Notes under the pieces: generated by a model
What the model was told of the DNA's origin: nothing
Database searches by the model: none
What the model saw: only the letters and a program-made list of their open reading frames with translations
Position numbers and translations under genes: made by a program
In this document: piece after piece, positions 1 to 9,156 of the stretch
Numbering within the stretch: position 1 is the stretch's first letter
Layout: every line of letters begins with the position of its first letter
Assembly (NCBI GenBank): GCA_964467165.1
Contig: CAYXOL010000023.1
Span: 8,388-72,387 of the forward strand
Origin: Clostridium_AD sp964467165
GTDB taxonomy: Bacteria > Bacillota > Clostridia > Clostridiales > Clostridiaceae
Direction of reading: 5' to 3'
Length of the DNA stretch: 64,000 bases

Positions 1-1134
1 TTTCTAACACTGTTTCTTACTAAAAGCATCGGTCTTAGAATTGAAACTGTAGGTTTATTTTTAATGATGGCTGCATTTTCTTCTATACCTGGTTCATTAA
101 TAGGTGGAAAATTATCAGATTGTGTTGGCAGAAAAAAGATTATTATTATTTTCCAAGGTTTGGCGGCGATATGCCTTATCCCTTGTGCCTTTCTGGGTAA
201 ATCCATAATAATACCATATCTTCTAATACTTTCATCCTTTTTTGGAGGAGCAGCGCAGCCTGCAAATAGTGCTATGATGGCAGATTTGACAAATACAGAA
301 AATAGAAAAACTGCCTATTCTCTTTTATATCTAGGGATTAACATAGGCTTTTCTCTTGGGCCATTAATTGCAGGTTTTTTATACAATCATTATTTAAAAA
401 TTTTATTTTTGGGAGATGCGGCCACAACCATAGTATCATTAATATTAGTTACTATGTTTGTAGAAGAGACCCTTCCCACAAAAGAAAGCAAGGAAGAACA
501 AGTGGTTACAGATTTTTATAATGAAAATGAAAAGGCTCAGCAAGGTAGTTTAATAAGTGTGCTATTAAAAAGACCCTATCTTATAGCTTTTGCTACAATT
601 TCAATGATTTATTCATTTATGTATTCTCAATTTGGTTTCATTACACCAATGCAAATGGATAAAATTTTTAGTGTTGATGGCCCAAAGCTTTATGGTTCTA
701 TAATGGCTATTAATGGAATAGTAGTGGTAACTATGACAACAATTATAACAGCTTTAACGAAAAAACTTAGGCCTATTTTTAATGTCACCCTAGCTGGCTT
801 ATTTTTCTCTGCTGGCTTTGGAATGTTATTTTTCGCAAAAACATTTACAGTATTTATTGTTTCTACAATTATATGGACAATTGGCGAAATATTATCTGCC
901 ACTAATTCTGGCGTATATATTGCAAACCATACCCCCATGTCCCATAGAGGCAGATTTAATGCAGTTATACCATTAATTACTGGTACAGGTTTTGCCATTG
1001 GGCCCTTTATGATGGGTTTCTTTATTAGAAATAGACAAGTGCAGTCTGCATGGCTCCTCGTATTTTTCTTTGGCATCATAGCATCTGCTTGTATGTACTT
1101 ATTATATTTAAACGAAAAGAAAAGAGAAGCCTAG
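1..1134 (+). CDS. MFS transporter, 5'-truncated by window edge
   Basis: Membrane secondary transporter of the major facilitator superfamily, most like 12-helix drug/proton antiporters; the substrate cannot be told. The frame is open from base 1, so the first helix or so lies outside the window, and the ATG at 64 is internal. The superfamily's motif A is seen as GGKLSDCVGRKK at about visible residues 35-46, in the loop after helix 2. Roughly eleven hydrophobic segments follow, with a charged central loop (around KESKEEQ) between the two six-helix halves, and the protein ends in a short basic tail. The gene stands alone and converges on the phosphoesterase gene. Fold assignment is firm; substrate is open. 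Confidence 0.9.
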   Translation, partial: FLTLFLTKSIGLRIETVGLFLMMAAFSSIPGSLIGGKLSDCVGRKKIIIIFQGLAAICLIPCAFLGKSIIIPYLLILSSFFGGAAQPANSAMMADLTNTENRKTAYSLLYLGINIGFSLGPLIAGFLYNHYLKILFLGDAATTIVSLILVTMFVEETLPTKESKEEQVVTDFYNENEKAQQGSLISVLLKRPYLIAFATISMIYSFMYSQFGFITPMQMDKIFSVDGPKLYGSIMAINGIVVVTMTTIITALTKKLRPIFNVTLAGLFFSAGFGMLFFAKTFTVFIVSTIIWTIGEILSATNSGVYIANHTPMSHRGRFNAVIPLITGTGFAIGPFMMGFFIRNRQVQSAWLLVFFFGIIASACMYLLYLNEKKREA

Positions 1135-1151
1135 TTCCACTACTGCTTCTC
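1111..1151 (-). terminator. Probable terminator of the yfcE transcript
   Basis: Inverted repeat GAGAAGC (1124-1130) / GCTTCTC (1145-1151). Read on the minus strand it is followed by a T-rich tail, TTTTCTTTTCG. It lies inside the 3' end of the convergent MFS gene and includes that gene's stop codon. Confidence 0.5.
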
Positions 1152-1190
1152 ACCCTATTTATTAATGACCCAAGCTAATGAAGTATTTTT

Positions 1191-1733
1191 TTATAAATTT
1201 ATTTCTTTTATAACATTGCCCTCTAAATCTTTTATTTGAAATAAATCATCTTGCAGTAGTCCATAAGAATTAGGATTATTATCCTTAGGTAGCGCTAAGG
1301 ATCCAGGATTTAATATATATATATTATTATGTTTTTTAGCTACAGGCAAATGTGTATGACCATGTACTAAAATATCATTTTCACCTAAACTTGGCCGATT
1401 ATCCTCATTATATATGTGACCATGTGTCAAAAATATTTTTCTGTTGTTATACAATATTATAGAATAATCAGCCATCATAGGATACTCTATTAGCATTTGG
1501 TCAACTTCACTATCACAGTTTCCTCTAACTGCTATTATCTTGTCTTTGTATTCATTTAGAAGAATTGCTACTTCCTGTGGATTGTAATCCTGCGGTAATG
1601 GGTTTCTTGGTCCATGATATAAAGCATCTCCTAGCATTATTATGTAACTGGCTTCCTCTTCAATAAAACGTTTTAATGCCTTTTTCAAGTAAAAAAGAGA
1701 GCCATGTATATCGGAAATAAAAAATATTTTCAC
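1191..1733 (-). CDS. yfcE: YfcE-family metallophosphoesterase
   Basis: Cytosolic metal-dependent phosphodiesterase of the YfcE/MJ0936 family, which hydrolyses phosphodiester bonds in model substrates; the natural substrate is unknown. All metal-binding motifs are present in order: SDIHGS near the N-terminus, LGDALYHGPR, GNCDSEVD, THGHIYN and HGHTHLP. At 180 residues it has the family's usual length. The start used is GTG at 1733, giving MKIFFISDIHG: AAGGAG lies 9 bases upstream. The longer frame would begin with a TTG that touches the ribosome binding site and is unlikely. It lies 23 bases downstream of the LexA-like gene and is probably cotranscribed with it. Confidence 0.88.
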   Translation of the reverse strand: MKIFFISDIHGSLFYLKKALKRFIEEEASYIIMLGDALYHGPRNPLPQDYNPQEVAILLNEYKDKIIAVRGNCDSEVDQMLIEYPMMADYSIILYNNRKIFLTHGHIYNEDNRPSLGENDILVHGHTHLPVAKKHNNIYILNPGSLALPKDNNPNSYGLLQDDLFQIKDLEGNVIKEINL

Positions 1734-1756
1734 TCTATTCAACTCCTTACAAAAAA

Positions 1757-3259
1757 TTAATTCTTATGTTTTATAATTCCTATAGCTGTACCTATTATGT
1801 ATGTATCTTCACTATCTATTACAATGGGCTTATATTTTTCATTTTCTGGCATAAGAAGTACCCTATCTTTGTTTATAGAAAGCCTTTTTAACGTAGCATT
1901 ACCTCCTATGTCAACTGCTACAATATCCTTATTATTTGCAGCATGTTCCTGCCTTATTATCACATAATCACCATTGTTAATATTAGCCCCAATCATACTG
2001 TCCCCTTTAACTTTTAAAATAAAGGCATTTTTCACACCCTTTAACCAATACTTTGGAAGGTAAAATTTCCCTTCCATTTCAGAATTGATAAGTATAGGCT
2101 CACCTGCTGCAATATCACTATATACAGATAGTTCCAATAATTCCTCATTTATATACTCACCATTGCCTTTTTCATCCTTTACTAAAATATCAGTTATTCT
2201 GCTATAATCCCTCATAAATTCATATGATCTGCTATGCCTTAAATCACAAAATTGAAAATTCTCCAATGATTTAAGTTCTAAATTTTTGCTCTTTTTAGCA
2301 GCTTTATTTTTTTGAAGAGTTCGCTGCATTTTATAATTATTTTTAAATAAAAACACTTTTGCCTTTTCCCCTAGAGGTTTAGTATTAACTCTTTTTCCTT
2401 TTATCATCCATGAATTACTATTGTGATGCAAATCTATATCAACAATAAACATCATGCTTGAATAAGATTTTTCTTTAAATAATTCATTAATAAAATCTAC
2501 TTGTACCTTAGTTAAATTATTACTTTTGTCAACTATAATATGACAATACCTTTCAAATGTCATAACTTTCGCCATTTTAAGAGCATATATATTAACATCC
2601 TCATTATCAACTAAATTCTCTAATCTAAGCTTTTCATTATAGGCAAGCATAAGCTGAAATATTGCATTTCTAGCTGTGGAATTTTTAAGAATTCTTTGGG
2701 GCCCTTGTCCTTTTTCGCATTTTCGTCCAGTTCTATTGCATATTAAATAGGAATCAACTTTTAGGTAATTTATACTTTTCATCCATTTTACTTCTTCAAT
2801 AAAAAATTCAACATAATTAGCATTTAATATCCTAAGACTTGGATAAATACTCTTAATGTCTAATATACAGTTTCTCATAATGTGACTTTTTTTATCCTTG
2901 TCTATCATTTGTTGATTTTGTAATTTATATTTATTTTTATATTCTAAAAAATATCTATGTAAAAGGCTTTCCAATGTAACCACATGAAATTTTCTTTCAC
3001 TATTAGAAAACAAAGTTAAATAATCTAACCTAGTTTCTTTTTCTACCTTAGTGTATATATCTTCAATATAATTTATATCTACATCCTTAGACGCTAACAT
3101 TAAGATTTTATCCTCTTCATATAAACAATAGTTATTTTTTAAATAAAGCCCTCTATAAATAGCTGCAGTTGTCTTACCGGAATCTTGATTCCCTCTAATT
3201 GTACTAAATCTTGAGGTTTTGCTATGAATCATTCTGTGTTGCTCTAAATTTAATCTCAT
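1757..3259 (-). CDS. LexA-like S24 autoprotease fused to degenerate SF1-helicase-like domain
   Basis: A 500-residue fusion. The N-terminal part resembles the first domain of UvrD/HelD-type helicases: a P-loop, GNQDSGKTT, lies at 23-31. The expected Walker B (DEAQD type) is degenerate, reading IIVDKSNNLT, so DNA unwinding is doubtful. The last 120 residues are a LexA/UmuD-type S24 domain with the Ala-Gly cleavage site (AAGEPI, A385-G386), catalytic Ser421 in GDSMIGA and Lys458 in ATLKRL, all in place. There is no LexA-type winged-helix DNA-binding domain, so this is not the classical SOS repressor. RecA-stimulated self-cleavage is plausible by family. The start ATG has a strong GGAGGTGA site. 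The promoter region is shared with divergent pdaA. Role unknown. Confidence 0.75.
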   Translation of the reverse strand: MRLNLEQHRMIHSKTSRFSTIRGNQDSGKTTAAIYRGLYLKNNYCLYEEDKILMLASKDVDINYIEDIYTKVEKETRLDYLTLFSNSERKFHVVTLESLLHRYFLEYKNKYKLQNQQMIDKDKKSHIMRNCILDIKSIYPSLRILNANYVEFFIEEVKWMKSINYLKVDSYLICNRTGRKCEKGQGPQRILKNSTARNAIFQLMLAYNEKLRLENLVDNEDVNIYALKMAKVMTFERYCHIIVDKSNNLTKVQVDFINELFKEKSYSSMMFIVDIDLHHNSNSWMIKGKRVNTKPLGEKAKVFLFKNNYKMQRTLQKNKAAKKSKNLELKSLENFQFCDLRHSRSYEFMRDYSRITDILVKDEKGNGEYINEELLELSVYSDIAAGEPILINSEMEGKFYLPKYWLKGVKNAFILKVKGDSMIGANINNGDYVIIRQEHAANNKDIVAVDIGGNATLKRLSINKDRVLLMPENEKYKPIVIDSEDTYIIGTAIGIIKHKN

Positions 3260-3381
3260 CTAGTCACCTCCAATGTTTTATACATACTAATATTATACCT
3301 TAAATTCTGATACTTTAAATGTATTGTGAATATTTTAATGGAATTTTTTTTATAAATTTCCTTTAATCATTTATTAATTTT

Positions 3382-3413
3382 TGAATATATGCACACAACT
3401 AATGAGCATACTA
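3382..3413 (+). promoter_or_regulatory. Candidate sigma-G (forespore) promoter of pdaA
   Basis: TGAATA at 3382-3387 and CATACTA at 3407-3413 resemble the forespore sigma-G boxes; the spacing of 19 is one base longer than usual. It lies 56 bases upstream of the pdaA start. B. subtilis pdaA is a sigma-G gene, which fits. Confidence 0.45.
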
Positions 3414-3468
3414 AGTTGTATAATAATTTAAAGGCAATTCTAAATAGGATGCATTAGGGGTGATTAGT

Positions 3469-4383
3469 ATGAAATCAAAAATATTGAATATTTTTATATA
3501 TTCTGCGATTACAGTTAGCTGTTTATCAACTACTGCTTATAGCAAACAATTAAAATCTACTTTAATTACAGACTCTAAAAATGGATATATTGAATATCAT
3601 AACAAAGACATTTCAAAAAGGCCATCTTTAATAAATTTTTTCAAAAATGTCTTTAGTAATAGTAAAACTATCAACGGCCTAAGTACTAAAGAATATAATT
3701 GGTATTTTCAGCCTCATAATGATAATACCCCCCCTGAGGGACCTAAAGAAACCACTAGTATAATATCAAATTCCAACTGTTATTATTTGGGTGACGTATC
3801 AAAAAAAATATTATACTTAACTTTTGATGAAGGATATGAAGCTGGATATACTGCTCCAATTTTAGATGTTTTAAAAAAACATAATGTAAAAGCAGCCTTT
3901 TTCGTTGTAAAGCCCTATATTACTTCAAACCCAGAATTAATTAAAAGGATGGTGGATGAAGGTCACCTAGTTTGCAACCATAGCGCTCGCCATCCTTCTA
4001 TGGCTTCAATATTAGATGTGGAAGATTTCAACAAGGAATTATCTGATGTTGAAGATGCTTATGAAAATATTACGGGCAAAAAAATATCAAAATACTTTAG
4101 ACCCCCAATGGGCAAATATAGTGAACTCTCCTTACAATATACTCAAAACTATGGCTATAAAACTATATTTTGGAGTTTTGCTTATATGGATTGGCTTACT
4201 GATAAACAACCTTCTAATGAAAGTGCAAAAAAAAAGATTATGCAAAGAACCCACAATGGTGGAATTATGTTACTACATGCAGTATCAAAAACTAATGCTG
4301 AAATTTTAGATGATGTACTTACTCAGTGGGAAATCCAAGGCTATAAACTCAAAACACTGGATGAACTACCCGTTAAAGATTAA
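3469..4383 (+). CDS. pdaA: PdaA-type polysaccharide deacetylase (spore cortex)
   Basis: Secreted or membrane-anchored N-acetylmuramic acid deacetylase, which removes acetyl groups so that muramic delta-lactam can form in the spore cortex. An N-terminal signal segment (about residues 1-27, hydrophobic ending TTAYS) precedes a NodB-homology domain. Motif 1 reads LTFDEGYEAGYT, the TFDEGY variant typical of PdaA rather than TFDDG; motif 2 is HSARHPSM; motif 3 is RPPMGKYSE; the late catalytic motif is LLHAVS. The start used is ATG 3469, six bases after AGGGGTG; an upstream GTG overlaps that site. The length of 304 fits the family. The sigma-G-like promoter supports forespore expression. Confidence 0.9.
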   Translation: MKSKILNIFIYSAITVSCLSTTAYSKQLKSTLITDSKNGYIEYHNKDISKRPSLINFFKNVFSNSKTINGLSTKEYNWYFQPHNDNTPPEGPKETTSIISNSNCYYLGDVSKKILYLTFDEGYEAGYTAPILDVLKKHNVKAAFFVVKPYITSNPELIKRMVDEGHLVCNHSARHPSMASILDVEDFNKELSDVEDAYENITGKKISKYFRPPMGKYSELSLQYTQNYGYKTIFWSFAYMDWLTDKQPSNESAKKKIMQRTHNGGIMLLHAVSKTNAEILDDVLTQWEIQGYKLKTLDELPVKD

Positions 4384-4440
4384 TTATAACTTCACGTTCT
4401 TTATAAACAAAACTACTACATAACCTCCTTTATTAACTAA

Positions 4441-4476
4441 AAAAATCCTAACTAAGTCTAGATAGGATTTTTTTAA
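4441..4476. terminator. Bidirectional terminator
   Basis: AATCCTA (4444-4450) pairs with TAGGATT (4463-4469), flanked by an A-run on the left and a T-run on the right. It sits between the convergent pdaA and DUF4003 genes and can serve both. Confidence 0.75.
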
Positions 4477-4523
4477 TTATATTTTGATTTTTATAAGATT
4501 TTTGAGCACAATTAGCAAGCGTA

Positions 4524-5522
4524 TTAAGATGAAGCAGCTGCTCCTGATGAAGCTGCCGCGCTACTAGCAGCAGCTATAACTGCTACCGTTTGAGCTGCAA
4601 TTAGTGCTTCAATGGAAATTCCAATAGCTGTTTGAATAAGATCCTTTTGACCCTTTATGTTCTCAATATATACATCACTAACCAAAGCAGCTGCTGTGTA
4701 CAAATGAGTTTCTTTAGTTAACCATTTATATTTTTTAGTAGACCTCAGAACTTTTACAACTTCGATAACTTGATCAACAGCCTCATTCCCTTTTTCTCCA
4801 AGGATAGCTAAAAACCCTATTACCGCATACCCAGTAGAATACACCTTCATTTTATTCTCTTTTAACTTATCAAATATTTCTTTACATCTTAATACTTTAG
4901 CTTTATTATCCTCTTTCCTAAAGCCTAGTATATGTGATAAAAATTGAAGTCCATTATTTTTCCCAAAGCCATTTTCATTCAATAATTGATAACATTCTTC
5001 TATATTCTCTATGATACTATTAACTGAATCATCTGAATTAGCCAAAAGTATAGAAAGTGGGTAATCGTCTCCCCCCGTTAACCATGGATGATTGTGTTTC
5101 ATTTCACTATATATCTCTTTAGCTCTCTTTATTCTTGTATCTATTATTTCTTCACTACAGGTAGCTAAAAGAGCATAATTAGTTATAGGTAAGTACATAT
5201 TATTCTTAAATCCAGCCGCTTTCAATCTTTTATCATAATCCAGCATCTTATCAAATTCCTGTGTTGGAACATCATATTGGCATGCTAATAAGGCTGATAA
5301 AATTATCATAGAAGTCCCTCTATAATTAGAAAATATACCTGTAGTTTTCTTCATATACTTTCTTAAATCTTCAATTTTTTCTTTATTAAAGTCTCTATTA
5401 TTTAATGTGTATGTCAATGCTGTAAAATGATTCGTTAATGATTGTTCCCATTTATATTCTGCTGATACTTGTTGAAATAACTCTATTAGTCTATCTAGTT
5501 TTTGTTTCACTAACTCTTCCAT
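4524..5522 (-). CDS. DUF4003 family protein with Ala/Ser-rich tail
   Basis: Uncharacterised 332-residue protein of the DUF4003 family, found in Bacilli and Clostridia. It is predicted mostly helical and cytosolic, with no signal peptide. The N-terminal part begins MEELVKQKLDRLIELF and includes the family-like segment IFSNYRGTSMIILSALLA. The last 30 residues are a low-complexity Ala/Ser stretch. The start ATG follows a GTGGGGG ribosome binding site. It is a single gene between pdaA and the traX remnant. No function can be given from sequence. Confidence 0.75.
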   Translation of the reverse strand: MEELVKQKLDRLIELFQQVSAEYKWEQSLTNHFTALTYTLNNRDFNKEKIEDLRKYMKKTTGIFSNYRGTSMIILSALLACQYDVPTQEFDKMLDYDKRLKAAGFKNNMYLPITNYALLATCSEEIIDTRIKRAKEIYSEMKHNHPWLTGGDDYPLSILLANSDDSVNSIIENIEECYQLLNENGFGKNNGLQFLSHILGFRKEDNKAKVLRCKEIFDKLKENKMKVYSTGYAVIGFLAILGEKGNEAVDQVIEVVKVLRSTKKYKWLTKETHLYTAAALVSDVYIENIKGQKDLIQTAIGISIEALIAAQTVAVIAAASSAAASSGAAASS

Positions 5523-5605
5523 AAATACTAGCCCCCACTTAATTTTTTTGTGCGGTTTTTCTACACGTGGAATAAACTCATGATTTTAATAATATTAAAT
5601 ATTCT

Positions 5606-6040
5606 CTACATGAAAATTTTTATTAACCCTATTACTAACAAATGTATTGGATAAAAAGCATAAAATAAATATTTTAAATTTTTACCCTTATTACCATTAT
5701 AGCTAAATATAAAAACTAATGCGAGTAGTGACAATGCTTGATTAAACCAAACTAACTTAATCGAAATACCTGGATAACTTAAAATAGCTAAAAAAATTTG
5801 GGATGCATAAAATATTATAAATACCATGGTTTGAGATATTGCTGTTTTAATTTTGTTTTCTCTAAAAATATAAAATGCAACAATCATAGCAACTCCATAT
5901 ATACCATAATCTGTACTAAACCCTTGTGCAGCTAGACCTAACGCTAATATGGCTATCATTTTACTAATTGCAGCTTCTCCTTTATCCCAAACACGTATTA
6001 CTATTAATCCAACCGCTAAAGTGAAGAAAATATTTTTGCA
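5606..6040 (-). pseudogene. traX: traX remnant, N-terminal part missing
   Basis: The frame encodes the C-terminal part of a TraX-type membrane protein (hydrophobic helices, motif FYAFYPIHLLVIGLIKIFM at the end). TraX N-acetylates pilin in F plasmids; chromosomal Firmicute homologues are of unknown role and about 220-250 residues long. A possible ATG exists at 5959, but TraX-like sequence (NIFFTLAVGLIVIRVWDKG) continues in frame upstream of it to about 6040, with no ATG, GTG or TTG start. The frame then runs without homology into the end of the GAP1-like gene at 6078. The conserved TraX N-terminal helices are therefore absent. I infer that the neighbouring cluster, or a deletion at its edge, removed the 5' part. 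Confidence 0.7.
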
Positions 6041-6077
6041 TTGTTTTTTCTCTAAGATTTTTTTAAAATTAACTCTT

Positions 6078-7775
6078 TTATTTTTTAAGTCCTAATATAA
6101 ACTTCTTTAAACCACCACTCATATCTAACTCTAAACCCTTAATCCTATCTATTATAACCTCACTATCACTTTTCAATAATTGCCTTCTAAAATTTTTATC
6201 TTTAAAGAAATTATTATCATTCTTATCTATGTAATTTTTCACAGCTTCAAAAAAACTAAAACACACTTCTTTTTCCTGTAACTTTGAAAAATCATGAACT
6301 GCCCATAGTATATAATCATGAACCTTCTCTAGTCCACCATGGCTGAATAAATAATTAAATAATTGCTGAAAGTTATAATTTATACAAAACCCTTCCATGA
6401 AAGCATCTTCTTTTTCAGAAATGTAATCCAATGTATTATGAAAATTACACTCTATGAAACCAACCATAATTTTTCTAAAGGTTTCTCTTGTAATTTCTTT
6501 TTCGTAAAAATACTGTATTCTCTCTTTTACTTTTAAAAGTATAGGATATATTTCACAACTTTCTGTCATTGTTTTAAAGCACAATTCACAAATCTTTCTT
6601 TCACTAAGACTTATTTCCCTATCAACCTTAGCTTTTAATATCCTCTGAAGATAATATATCACCATATATGTATCACTGTTTTTATACTTTTCTTCCATAA
6701 TAAAACTTTTTATTTCACTCTTAGATATTTCAGATATATCTATATTGTCTTCTTGAAATTTTTTTAACCCACAATCCAAGGTGTTTTCAAAGTTAGCTGT
6801 AAATAGCTGATTATATTCTTCCAAACTAACCCCTTGACTCTGCTGCTTTTCTCTAATGTATTTATCGTTTCTACTAAAAATGTCATTCAATACTTTTGAA
6901 TTTTCAAGATTAGTCCAAACAAAATCTAAAAACTCATTTTTATTTTTAAGTGTCATTAGATTTAAATGTTTTTCCTCTTGAAAATCAAAAACATATGAGA
7001 ACGATTTCTCTACCTCAGCTTTCCTTATTCCACCCTTAGCCACAAATTGAAGATTTATGTATTCCTTACTTTTTGAATCTTTTACGTAAGTTGTAAACCC
7101 AAATTTTCTTCTAACTGCATATGGAAGCCCTATGTATATATACTCCATTAGCTGTTTTGAGTATTTTGATAACTCTTGTGCAGGTACTTTAAGCAATATA
7201 TATATTTTCCTGTTATTTAAAACTGAGTCAAAGCAAGCACTTAAAATCTTCTTATAAGTACCCTCTTGTATATTTAATTTCTTAAAAAACTGATCCTTTG
7301 TGAAAAATTCATGGCTTTGTTTGTACATTGGTATATCAGTTAACTCATCTAAAAAAGTTTCACTCAGTCCATGATCATCAGTAAGTAGTAAATCATAATT
7401 ATAACCCGGAATTTTAAATGCTGCATGAAAAATCCTTTCAGGATTTCTTATATAAAATTCCTTTTCCACCCCACTCACTACATAATTATGAGTAAAATAT
7501 CTATTCCTTTGACCTGTAAAATCTTTTCCAACAAAACTGGAACATCCAATTACCATTTCTTTAGTTGGTATATTAAAACACATAAGTGCTTTTGGATATT
7601 CATTTAAATTTTCTTCCTGCATAAGTTCAAATGGTGCTTCATAAAAACAATAGTTATGTAGTATCCCCTTTATTAACCTATCCTCTAATCCCTTACTTTT
7701 TGCAATAGTATCATATCCTGGAGTATCACTGTATAATCCTCTTTTGTCCCGTGTATAATAATGTTGCTGAATCAT
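6078..7775 (-). CDS. GAP1-like GTPase-associated protein (short paralogue)
   Basis: 565-residue soluble protein that I place with the GTPase-associated protein 1 (GAP1) group, a computationally defined family next to bacterial P-loop GTPases with no proven biochemistry. Its N-terminal region shares two signatures with the 895-residue protein at 19871: GKDFTGQRNRYFTH (against GKDYSGRFGNYFCH) and GLPYAVRRKFGFTTY (against CLPLKLSKLITFTTY). The remainder is helical and lower in similarity. The start used is ATG 7775 (MIQQHYYTRDKRG), preceded by AGGAAGGGAATAGT; this ATG begins one base after the GTPase stop, so the two are tightly coupled. Last gene of the cluster; a partner of the adjacent GTPase is inferred. 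Confidence 0.65.
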   Translation of the reverse strand: MIQQHYYTRDKRGLYSDTPGYDTIAKSKGLEDRLIKGILHNYCFYEAPFELMQEENLNEYPKALMCFNIPTKEMVIGCSSFVGKDFTGQRNRYFTHNYVVSGVEKEFYIRNPERIFHAAFKIPGYNYDLLLTDDHGLSETFLDELTDIPMYKQSHEFFTKDQFFKKLNIQEGTYKKILSACFDSVLNNRKIYILLKVPAQELSKYSKQLMEYIYIGLPYAVRRKFGFTTYVKDSKSKEYINLQFVAKGGIRKAEVEKSFSYVFDFQEEKHLNLMTLKNKNEFLDFVWTNLENSKVLNDIFSRNDKYIREKQQSQGVSLEEYNQLFTANFENTLDCGLKKFQEDNIDISEISKSEIKSFIMEEKYKNSDTYMVIYYLQRILKAKVDREISLSERKICELCFKTMTESCEIYPILLKVKERIQYFYEKEITRETFRKIMVGFIECNFHNTLDYISEKEDAFMEGFCINYNFQQLFNYLFSHGGLEKVHDYILWAVHDFSKLQEKEVCFSFFEAVKNYIDKNDNNFFKDKNFRRQLLKSDSEVIIDRIKGLELDMSGGLKKFILGLKK

Positions 7776-7776
7776 A

Positions 7777-9060
7777 CTATTCCCTTCCTTCTTTAATATA
7801 ACCCATTTTGTATAAAAGCCATAAAAAAGGCTCCTCAACTCTTAAAGGAGATATAATAAAACCACTATTAATCTTACAATTTTCTGGATTACAACCTAAA
7901 GAAGACACTGCAAAAAAACCTGTGTTTTTAAAATATGCATCCATTGCCCCTTTAAAGGATGTGTCTACTTTAGTTAAAAAGCTTCTGATTTCTCCATCAA
8001 TATTTTCAAATTCGTTTAGATTAAAGAAACCATTATGATTACAATTTTTAAATACATTACTGTTAGCACTTATATATTCTTCATCATTTAAACTAACTAA
8101 CATATCACTTTTAGTAACAACTACTGCTGTGGGTATATCTGTTATAGTTTTTTCCTGCTTAGATATAAAGTTTTCAAATAAATATACAAGAATTTCTTTA
8201 GGTTCTTGATATTTATCTGTAAAATCTCCATTTGCTTTATTTGCTAAATTTATCTTTTTTCTTAATGCTCTCATTTGTAATGGATCAATAAGAAATATAA
8301 TACCGTCAGAATTTTGAATATGTTCCCCATGCTTATCAATATAGTCTTTATCCGTCATACCCTCACCAGGCACATCATAAAACACAAAAGTTATTGGCCT
8401 TTTACTATCATCCTTAAATTTAAAAGTTTCAATCAGTGGCTCTATATGTTGCTTTGGTGTAGGCTCTAACATCTTACTAAATTCAAATATTATCCTCTGT
8501 TTTTGCTTTATATCTTCATTATACTCTGAGCTTCCCGGTATAATAGCAGCTTTAAATTCTTCCGCAATATAACGTTCAAGATAATATAAAAGACAAGTCA
8601 TATAAACGGACTTCCCCGCTTGAGAAGCTCCTACCACTGAAATGATTTTTGTATCCCCTCTACCAGACGTTATAGGAAGCACATTATGACAATATGGACA
8701 TAATCTCTCATCTGTAACCTTATCATAATTATCTCTCACTTCAATAATCGCATTATCAACCTTTGTCTTGTTTTTTTCTGGCAAATCTACCGCCCTAATA
8801 ATAGCATTTATGTTTCCTAATGTGGCTTTCCCAATTCTTGTATTATATTCATTTAAAATCTCGTCAATTTGTCTTTCGTACTCTGGGTCTCCATCCTCAT
8901 CATGACTTACCCTAAAATGAACATCTTCATTATTAAAAGTTTTAAAACAAAATGGACATTTAATATGGTACATATTATGGTTATCTTTAGATTTTTTTAA
9001 GTTATAATTTTTATTGGCTCCATTTTTTTTACCTAGTAATAAAATATCGAAAATACCCAT
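7777..9060 (-). CDS. Zinc-ribbon P-loop GTPase (TRAFAC-like), paralogue 2
   Basis: Predicted cytosolic GTPase of 427 residues. A split zinc ribbon (CPFC at 35-38, CPYC at 121-124) precedes the G domain. Motifs: G1 GASQAGKS 144-151, G3 YDVPGEG around 229, G4 TKSD 316-319, G5 near SSLG. The C-terminus carries EEPFLWLLYKMGYI, matching DPFLWLLWKHKLI in the GTPase at 22571. Such proteins resemble the 'double-GTPase' families described computationally next to GAP1 proteins. Usual Gln of G3 is absent (PGEG). The ATG at 9060 is the first possible start, since a TAG lies two codons upstream, although the strong ribosome binding site is 31 bases away (see hairpin). Confidence 0.8.
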   Translation of the reverse strand: MGIFDILLLGKKNGANKNYNLKKSKDNHNMYHIKCPFCFKTFNNEDVHFRVSHDEDGDPEYERQIDEILNEYNTRIGKATLGNINAIIRAVDLPEKNKTKVDNAIIEVRDNYDKVTDERLCPYCHNVLPITSGRGDTKIISVVGASQAGKSVYMTCLLYYLERYIAEEFKAAIIPGSSEYNEDIKQKQRIIFEFSKMLEPTPKQHIEPLIETFKFKDDSKRPITFVFYDVPGEGMTDKDYIDKHGEHIQNSDGIIFLIDPLQMRALRKKINLANKANGDFTDKYQEPKEILVYLFENFISKQEKTITDIPTAVVVTKSDMLVSLNDEEYISANSNVFKNCNHNGFFNLNEFENIDGEIRSFLTKVDTSFKGAMDAYFKNTGFFAVSSLGCNPENCKINSGFIISPLRVEEPFLWLLYKMGYIKEGRE

Positions 9061-9100
9061 ATACTACCTGACTTATAAAATTATCAGGTATTCACCTCCC
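9061..9100 (-). promoter_or_regulatory. Hairpin between ribosome binding site and start codon
   Basis: On the minus strand the site GGGAGGTGA (9100-9092) is separated from the ATG (9060) by 31 bases. A perfect 6-bp stem, ACCTGA/TCAGGT (9066-9071 with 9084-9089), fills this gap. If the hairpin forms, the effective spacing drops to 7 bases, which is ideal. A weak alternative site, CAGGT, lies in the stem itself. Confidence 0.55.
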
Positions 9101-9156
9101 TTTTATAGCTCTAATGAAATCATCCTATTCAATGCCAAAATTTGGCCAACTCCCCT

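Noticed and set aside
1757..3259. Classical LexA SOS repressor
   Set aside because: The protease domain fits, but the N-terminal DNA-binding winged helix is absent and the protein is more than twice LexA's length.
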